From Rhodospirillaceae bacterium (lineage in GTDB: Bacteria > Pseudomonadota > Alphaproteobacteria > UBA9219): a stretch of 6,506 bases of DNA. The notes beneath the pieces were generated by a model. It searched no databases. It had not been told where the DNA came from and was given only the letters and a program-made list of their open reading frames with translations. Location of the stretch: positions 1 through 6,506 of the forward strand of contig DNGD01000111.1 in assembly GCA_003486725.1 (NCBI GenBank), given 5' to 3'. Shown here piece by piece: positions 1-4,180 of this stretch (position 1 is the first letter of the stretch; each line of letters begins with the position of its first letter). A program made the position numbers and the translations under genes.

Positions 1-110
1 CGGCAGGGGCCGCACCACTCCGCCCAGAAGTCCAAGAGGACAAGCCCCGAAACGTTCGTGACTTCGGCATCAAAAGACGCATCGGAAATCTGTTTGCAAT
101 TCTCGCCCAT
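1..110 (-). CDS. trxA: Thioredoxin, N-terminal part (cut by the left window edge)
   Basis: Thioredoxin is a small cytoplasmic protein-disulfide reductase; thioredoxin reductase recharges it with NADPH, and it reduces ribonucleotide reductase and other targets. Reading minus from the ATG at 110 gives 36 codons: [17 protein letters not shown], a short turn, then [23 protein letters not shown] is the classic active-site segment; the redox pair is Cys33 and Cys36. The first beta strand and helix look normal for a family of about 105-110 residues, so roughly two thirds of the protein lies outside the window. An additional cysteine at residue 5 is not part of the active site. The start is well supported: an AGGAG ribosome binding site ends 7 nt before the ATG. 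It follows addA on the same strand, but a terminator and a probable own promoter lie between them, so it is likely transcribed largely independently of addBA. Confidence 0.95.
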   Translation of the reverse strand, partial: MGENCKQISDASFDAEVTNVSGLVLLDFWAEWCGPC

Positions 111-117
111 GGGACTT

Positions 118-122
118 CTCCT
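118..122 (-). promoter_or_regulatory. Ribosome binding site of trxA
   Basis: On the minus strand the sequence reads AAAGGAGAAGTCCC directly before the ATG at 110. The AGGAG core is a strong Shine-Dalgarno match with a 7-nt spacer, and it decides the trxA start. Confidence 0.85.
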
Positions 123-144
123 TTCGATAAACACTAACCATCAT

Positions 145-173
145 TACATAAGCACAGCGTAACCCAACTTCAA
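145..173 (-). promoter_or_regulatory. Probable sigma-70-type promoter of trxA
   Basis: Minus-strand hexamers TTGAAG (168-173) and TATGTA (145-150) are separated by exactly 17 bp. The -35 matches four of six consensus bases and the -10 three of six, so the call rests on spacing and position. Transcription would begin near 138 and give a leader of about 28 nt that contains the AGGAG site. The -35 lies in one arm of the inverted repeat at 169-193, so a binding protein or cruciform there could affect initiation. Confidence 0.45.
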
Positions 174-193
174 GCCCGAGGGAAAGGCTTGAA
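169..193. repeat. Inverted repeat overlapping the trxA -35 element
   Basis: TTCAAGCC (169-176) is the exact reverse complement of GGCTTGAA (186-193), with a 9-nt loop between them. The left arm covers most of the -35 hexamer of the proposed trxA promoter. It could be an operator for an unknown repressor or an RNA hairpin in a longer upstream transcript. No run of T follows on either strand, so it is not an intrinsic terminator. Confidence 0.5.
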
Positions 194-235
194 ACAAGAA
201 ACCACGAAACAAATGATGAATAATGGCCACAATAA

Positions 236-286
236 GGGGATAGGAGGCGCAATCTCCCCCCTCTCACCCTATGGTGAGACTCTCAC
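236..286 (-). promoter_or_regulatory. Cluster of competing hairpins upstream of trxA
   Basis: Three related 6-mers lie close together: TCTCAC (262-267), GTGAGA (274-279) and TCTCAC (281-286). The middle copy can pair with the first, giving a 7-bp stem (TCTCACC/GGTGAGA, loop CTAT), or with the third, giving a 13-nt palindrome with one central base. The two structures exclude each other. A further stem follows: GGGG and GGAG (236-239, 243-246) pair with CTCC and CCCC (254-257, 258-261) across a 3-nt bulge and a 7-nt loop. The cluster lies between the terminator at 306 and the trxA promoter. It could be an RNA switch in a read-through transcript or a set of protein-binding half-sites; no known family is recognised. 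Confidence 0.35.
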
Positions 287-305
287 TTACGAGTCGACTG
301 CCCAT

Positions 306-323
306 AAAAAAGGGGCTTACCCC
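306..323 (-). terminator. Intrinsic terminator before trxA
   Basis: On the minus strand GGGG-TAAG-CCCC is followed directly by six T (311 down to 306); one more A-T pair extends the stem. The downstream arm can instead pair with a segment at 361-369 as the closing helix of a larger structure, and either arrangement puts a GC-rich stem right before the T run. It would end transcripts arriving from addA or from the promoter near 415-454. Confidence 0.65.
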
Positions 324-408
324 TGTCGCGCCGTAGCTGCTTCGCAGCGTAGGCGGATGCGGTAAACCCTGTCTGCTTGACTTGTGGCGCCAAAGCCCGA
401 TTGGGCGA
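306..408 (-). ncRNA. Candidate small RNA or terminated leader of unknown family
   Basis: A promoter-like region at 415-454 and the terminator at 306-323 bound about 103 nt with no credible reading frame. The minus transcript can fold well. GGGUUUACC (369-361) pairs with GGUAAGCCC (321-313) over nine positions with one G-U pair. Inside this, CGCC (355-352) pairs with GGCG (332-329), then a symmetric 3x3 internal loop, then GCUGC-GAA-GCAGC (348-336). Near the 5' end GCCC-AAUC-GGGC (406-395) forms another small hairpin. I do not see tmRNA, SRP RNA, RNase P, 6S or a tRNA. It may act in trans, or be a regulatory leader whose read-through feeds trxA about 200 nt downstream. The structure is visible by eye; expression and function are inference. 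Confidence 0.45.
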
Positions 409-414
409 AAGCGG

Positions 415-454
415 ATTATACATGCACCGTATCACAGCTTTTTCCAAAAGTCAA
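415..454 (-). promoter_or_regulatory. Promoter-like region for the small RNA candidate
   Basis: The minus strand has TTGACT at 449-454 (five of six bases of the -35 consensus). At 17-bp spacing the matching -10 is TACGGT (426-431), three of six. A perfect TATAAT follows at 415-420, but no good -35 stands 16-18 bp before it. Starts near 419 or 408 are both possible. The A+T-rich tract upstream contains two near-copies of GAAAAAGCT. Confidence 0.5.
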
Positions 455-456
455 GC

Positions 457-549
457 TTTTTCTTCGTTAACCTGTTGTTTTTATCCATTATTGCCTATTT
501 TTTAGGCAGCCCGCCTCTAACCGCCTTTTATTAAAGGACTTAGGAGACA
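457..549. other. A+T-rich spacer with two small hairpins, no gene seen
   Basis: This stretch separates the fold-back element from the promoter-like region. It contains a 6-bp stem TGCCTA/TAGGCA (492-497 with 503-508, loop of five T) and a 5-bp stem CCTTT/AAAGG (524-528 with 533-537). Neither is followed by a T run on the minus strand, and the T run on the plus strand is inside a loop. No ribosome binding site plus reading frame is convincing on either strand. Confidence 0.5.
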
Positions 550-693
550 GAACCTGTTTAGAATCTCGTTCCGGCACAGGATTTTTGTTCGTTTTCGAGA
601 ACCGCAGCGCAAGCGTACGTTCAAGTACGTGCGCAGCGGATCGCAGAAAACGGGCAAAAAGCCAAAGCCGGAATAGAGATTATGAACGGGTTC
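550..693. repeat. Long fold-back element (possible MITE) abutting the addA stop
   Basis: About 144 bp form an imperfect inverted repeat over nearly the whole length. From outside in: GAACC (550-554) pairs with GGTTC (689-693); AATCTC (562-567) with GAGATT (676-681); TTCCGGC (569-575) with GCCGGAA (667-673); TTTTTG and CGTTTTC (582-587, 590-596) with GAAAACG and CAAAAA (646-652, 655-660); CCGC (602-605) with GCGG (636-639); GCGCA (607-611) with TGCGC (630-634); CGTAC (614-618) with GTACG (625-629) round a 6-nt loop. Terminal repeats of 26-27 bp without a coding region suit a miniature inverted-repeat element or a palindromic intergenic repeat. No clear target duplication is seen at the ends. 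In the addA mRNA it would form a very long 3' hairpin that could stabilise the message or slow read-through. There is no T run, so it is not a classical terminator. Confidence 0.7.
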
Positions 694-3600
694 AAAGCTC
701 CATCAGCCTTGCTGCATGGGTCCAAAGCAGGAAACACCGAATAGGGTGCGCAGGATAAATGGCCGCCAAGACCGTGCGGTAGGCGTCCATCTGGGCGCGA
801 TAGGCGCGCGGAATGTTCGCGGCGTCGCTGGGCGGCGGGCGGTTGGTTTTATAATCCACGATCCAAACCTCGCCCCCCACCAGCGCGAGGCGATCCACCT
901 GCCCCGCGATCAGGCGATCTCCACTGAGACCAATGATCGGAACCTCGGCGCGGCTGCCCGCTCCAAACAGCGGCGCGAAGGCGGGATCATCGATCAGCCG
1001 CAAGACCTCTGCCGCAATCTCTGCCTGCACATCTTTGGCCAGCCCATGTTGCGGGTTGGCCAGATATTTTTGTGCCACCGCTTCGCGCTGCGCCCCGTCC
1101 ACGTCCGGCATGCTTTGCAGCAAACGGTGAATAATGCGCCCCCGCGCAAAACGCCCGTCTTGCGGCGAAAGGGTCGGCGGCTCCTCCTCCATCGCACTGG
1201 GGCGTGACGGCACAAGCGGTCTCGGCGGCAATGGCTCCGCCGCTGGCGGCGTGAACAGCCAGAGAGGCAACTCCATTTCTTTTTCCTGAATGCTGAATGC
1301 CGAATCCTGAATGCTTCCCTGAACTCTGCGCTCTGAACTCTGAACTCCATAATCCGCCAGCACAATTTCCGGCACCATCACGGCCCCGCCATCAACCACC
1401 ACATCCGCCTGATGCAACGGCAACAAAGAACGCGAGACGATGTTGTACCAAGAGGGGGAGTCTTCCTTCAGCGCGTCTTTGGCAAAGCCGCCGACATAAA
1501 GCCGATCCGCCGCGCGGGTCAGCGCCACATAGAGCAAGCGGCGATGCTCTTCCATCTGCCGGTCATAAACGCGATCGCGGATCGCGCGCAGCCGAGCATT
1601 CGCCGGTTCACGCGGCACGTAAAACGGCACGAGAGCCTCATCATCCCAAATGATTTTCGGCAAACGCTTGCGGCTGGGCACATCCGCCGTGTCGGGCAAA
1701 ATCACGACCGCCGCCTCAAGCCCCTTGGAGCCATGCACGGTGGTGATGCGCACGCGCCCGCCTGCGGCTTCCATCTCGCGCTTGATTTCCGCCTCGCTTT
1801 CCATCAGCCAATGCAAGAACGCCTGAAGAGAGGGCGCATGCCGTGCGCTAAACGCTTCGGCAACATTGAGCAATTCATCCATGGGATCTTCGGCATCCGC
1901 CCCAAGCCGCGCCGCCATCGCCCGCCGCCCACTGATGGCATCGGCAGGACACGGCGCGCTGAGCACGCTCATCAACAGTGCGAGCGGTGTCATCGCCTCG
2001 GCGCGCATCATCACATCGCGAAGGTAGGCGTGGACAGCGGCAAAGCTCGCCGCCTCCCTCACCCGCTCCCACAGGCTTTTCTTGCCGCGCCCGATGGCAA
2101 GCCGCATCAACTCCTCTTCGCTCATCCCGATGAGGGGGCTGCGCAAAACTGTCGCCAACGTCAAATCATCCTGCGGCAACAGCGTGAATTGCAACAGCGC
2201 GATTAAGTCCATCACGGCCAGCTGTTGCGTCAGATGCATGCGATCCACACCCGATACCGCCACATCGATCTTCTTGAGCGCACTGACGAGCTGCGGCACA
2301 AACGCGCCGCGCTTGCCGACCAGCACCATGATATCGCCATAGGTCATGGGGCGCTCGACCTTCAACGTGCGGTCATAAATCGTTTCGCCCGCCGCGACCC
2401 ACCGCTTGACCTGCCCCGCGATCGCCGCCGCCAAAGCAGCCGAGGGATTGTGCGCGGTTTCATACCCAAGCGGGAGCGTCCAATCGATAGGCGTAGATTG
2501 CCGCTTGGATTTGCGCTCCTCCTCCGGCGGGATAAAAAGCGGCCAGACTTCGACGCGCCCCGCGCCCTCGCCGCGAAACGCCTGATGCGCCACGGGCTCC
2601 TGTGACACGCCGCGCCGTACGGCATCCGCCGCAAAGACCGCATCCACCGCACGCAGCACGGCGGGGGCCGAGCGGAACGAGACCGTCAGCGCCGCACGAT
2701 GGAACGGTTTCTCCGCCGCATGGATTAGTTCTTCGAAATAGCCGCGCATCTCGTCGAACACGCGTGGGTCGGCTTTCAAAAAACTATAGATCGATTGCTT
2801 TTCATCCCCCACCACGAAGAGCGAGCGTTCCACATCGTCCCGTGCGCTTTGGCCTTGGAAAAACTCGGTCGCCAGCGTTTTGACAATTTGCCATTGCGCG
2901 GGGTTGGTATCCTGCGCCTCATCCACCAGCATATGATCGATGCCGCCATCCAGTTTATACAGCACCCACGCGGCGCTGTCCGAACGCGCCAGAACCGCAT
3001 TCGCTTTTTCAATTAAATCATCAAAATCCAGCGCGGCGCGGCGCGTCTTGGCCGTTTCATAAGATTGCACCATACGAAGGCCGAGCGTCAGCGTGGCGGC
3101 GGTTTCATCGGCCACCTCGCAAGAAGCGCGACGCTCCATCAGGCGCAGGATGCGATGCGCTTCAGCTTCCATCGTCTCGCCAATCACCGGTTCTTTTTCA
3201 AGAAGCGGCTTGTTGGCAAAATCTTTTCTGATTTTCCCTTTATCGGTCAGAAAGGCACCAGCATAATCATCAATGCTCTCGGCGCGGGTGTCTTCGTCTT
3301 TCTCCAGCCAGTTCAAAATCGCTTGCGCAGGCTCTTTGAAGCTTTTCGTACCCTTTTCAGCAATCACACGCGCGGCGTGCAACAATCCCGCGCGATCAAA
3401 CGCGCCTTCCCGCACGGCGGCGCGGCAAAATAGTGCAGCCGTATCGTCCGGCTCCAATTCCAAACAGGTGCGAACGCGACCTAACAACGTCGCAAGACCG
3501 CTCGCTTGTTCCATCGCCAAGCGCAGACGTGGCATCTGCCCGCGCACTTCCTGTACAATATCGCCGATGGTGCCCTCGCCCATCGTGCGCACCAGCCGCG

Positions 3601-4180
3601 CAAACGCCAGAGCCGCCGGATCGTCTTTGTGTTGAGCCAGCTCCTGCAGCAGATCGCTTTGCGCGTCGTGCCACAGCGCCTGCGCCTCGACTTCCTCCAT
3701 CACTGCAAAGGTGGGCGAAAGACCGGCTTCAATCGGAAAACGGCGCAGCACTTCCTGTGCAAAGGCGTGAATGGTCATAAGCCGCATCCCGCCGGGACAA
3801 GAAAGAACGCTGGCCAAAAGCCGCCGCGCGCGATCACGCATCGACGATTCGGGAGGCTTGCCCAGCAAATCGTCCAAATCCTTATCCAGTTCGCTATCCG
3901 CGCAAATCGCCCAGCGCGAGAGGCGCTGCGTCAAACGGATCGACATTTCCGCCGCCGCCGCACGCGTGAAGGTGAGGCACAAAATCTTTTCAGGCCGCAC
4001 GCCATCCAACAAAAGCCGCGTGACGCGATCCGCCAGCACTTTCGTCTTGCCCGATCCCGCCGACGCGCCTACCCAAACGGACGACCCGGGATCAGCGGCC
4101 CGCCGCTGCGCCGCACTGACATCCAAAACCTTTTTGTCTTCTTCCTGAACCCTGAACTCTGAACTCTGATCCCTGATCAT
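692..4180 (-). CDS. addA: Double-strand break repair helicase-nuclease subunit AddA
   Basis: AddA is the UvrD-family motor and nuclease subunit of AddAB, which unwinds broken DNA ends and trims them for RecA loading in the cytoplasm. The 1162-residue protein has every superfamily 1 helicase motif: Walker A GASAGSGKT (38-46, Lys45), TFTRAAAAEM (Ia), VDEAQDT (Asp420, Glu421), GDEKQSIYSF (near 457-466), VSFRSAP, TVHGSKGLE (near 811-821) and LLYVALTRAADRL (near 881). The C-terminal RecB-type nuclease starts near GRIIHRLLQ (around 1014) and continues with GQVDRL (around 1093) and VDYKTN (around 1107). Length and order fit the alphaproteobacterial AddA family. I chose the ATG at 4180 because it overlaps the addB stop; an in-frame ATG at 4210 would add ten residues lying inside addB. 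Heptamer repeats code for residues 1-12 and about 945-966. The protein ends at LMEL on the edge of the fold-back element, possibly a few residues early. Confidence 0.97.
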   Translation of the reverse strand: MIRDQSSEFRVQEEDKKVLDVSAAQRRAADPGSSVWVGASAGSGKTKVLADRVTRLLLDGVRPEKILCLTFTRAAAAEMSIRLTQRLSRWAICADSELDKDLDDLLGKPPESSMRDRARRLLASVLSCPGGMRLMTIHAFAQEVLRRFPIEAGLSPTFAVMEEVEAQALWHDAQSDLLQELAQHKDDPAALAFARLVRTMGEGTIGDIVQEVRGQMPRLRLAMEQASGLATLLGRVRTCLELEPDDTAALFCRAAVREGAFDRAGLLHAARVIAEKGTKSFKEPAQAILNWLEKDEDTRAESIDDYAGAFLTDKGKIRKDFANKPLLEKEPVIGETMEAEAHRILRLMERRASCEVADETAATLTLGLRMVQSYETAKTRRAALDFDDLIEKANAVLARSDSAAWVLYKLDGGIDHMLVDEAQDTNPAQWQIVKTLATEFFQGQSARDDVERSLFVVGDEKQSIYSFLKADPRVFDEMRGYFEELIHAAEKPFHRAALTVSFRSAPAVLRAVDAVFAADAVRRGVSQEPVAHQAFRGEGAGRVEVWPLFIPPEEERKSKRQSTPIDWTLPLGYETAHNPSAALAAAIAGQVKRWVAAGETIYDRTLKVERPMTYGDIMVLVGKRGAFVPQLVSALKKIDVAVSGVDRMHLTQQLAVMDLIALLQFTLLPQDDLTLATVLRSPLIGMSEEELMRLAIGRGKKSLWERVREAASFAAVHAYLRDVMMRAEAMTPLALLMSVLSAPCPADAISGRRAMAARLGADAEDPMDELLNVAEAFSARHAPSLQAFLHWLMESEAEIKREMEAAGGRVRITTVHGSKGLEAAVVILPDTADVPSRKRLPKIIWDDEALVPFYVPREPANARLRAIRDRVYDRQMEEHRRLLYVALTRAADRLYVGGFAKDALKEDSPSWYNIVSRSLLPLHQADVVVDGGAVMVPEIVLADYGVQSSERRVQGSIQDSAFSIQEKEMELPLWLFTPPAAEPLPPRPLVPSRPSAMEEEPPTLSPQDGRFARGRIIHRLLQSMPDVDGAQREAVAQKYLANPQHGLAKDVQAEIAAEVLRLIDDPAFAPLFGAGSRAEVPIIGLSGDRLIAGQVDRLALVGGEVWIVDYKTNRPPPSDAANIPRAYRAQMDAYRTVLAAIYPAHPIRCFLLWTHAARLMEL
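1286..1346. repeat. Degenerate heptamer tandem repeat in the AddA interdomain linker
   Basis: Eight 7-bp units lie in phase apart from one 5-nt interruption at 1314-1318. The units at 1286-1313 follow CTGAATG (three exact, one CCGAATC) and those at 1319-1346 follow CTGAACT (three exact, one CTGCGCT). In the addA frame this gives a Ser/Gln/Arg-rich stretch, about residues 945-966, between helicase motif VI and the nuclease domain. Because the unit is not a multiple of three, all three frames of the repeat appear in turn in the protein. The two sub-types suggest two separate expansions. Confidence 0.85.
4145..4179. repeat. Heptamer tandem repeat spanning the addB stop and addA start
   Basis: Five uninterrupted 7-bp units read, on the plus strand, CTGAACC, CTGAACT, CTGAACT, CTGATCC, CTGATCA. 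The last unit contains the addB stop codon and two of the three bases of the addA ATG. The rest encode AddA residues 2-12 (IRDQSSEFRVQ), which lie before the conserved AddA start around AAQRRAADP. The repeat type is the same as at 1286-1346, and 15 bp are identical between the two tracts in the same orientation. Confidence 0.85.
4177..4180 (-). promoter_or_regulatory. ATGA stop/start overlap coupling addB and addA
   Basis: On the minus strand the addB end GAA-GAA-TGA and the addA ATG share bases 4178-4179. A purine-rich GGAAGGGGGCGAAGA lies directly before the ATG and can serve as the ribosome binding site. This arrangement usually means that ribosomes ending addB restart on addA, which would keep the two subunits near equal amounts. 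Confidence 0.8.

Noticed and set aside
70..267. 65-codon minus-strand frame before and across the trxA start
   Set aside because: It overlaps trxA out of frame, has no good ribosome binding site, and runs through the hairpins and trxA promoter.
306..408. tmRNA, SRP RNA, tRNA or known riboswitch for the structured region
   Set aside because: None of their hallmark sequences is visible, such as the SRP GGAAGG apical loop, a tRNA T-loop or a tmRNA tag frame.
492..508. Hairpin TGCCTA/TAGGCA as a terminator of addA
   Set aside because: The only T run lies in the loop on the plus strand; on the minus strand no T run follows the stem.
1286..1346. CRISPR-like array
   Set aside because: The units are 7-bp direct tandems without spacers, inside a coding region.
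1412..2206. Open frame of 264 codons on the plus strand
   Set aside because: It lies wholly antisense to addA, is rich in His/Arg/Gln as expected of a shadow frame in GC-rich DNA, and resembles no protein I know.
3506..4162. Open frame of 218 codons on the plus strand
   Set aside because: Antisense to the AddA N-terminal region, with shadow-type composition and no recognisable domain.
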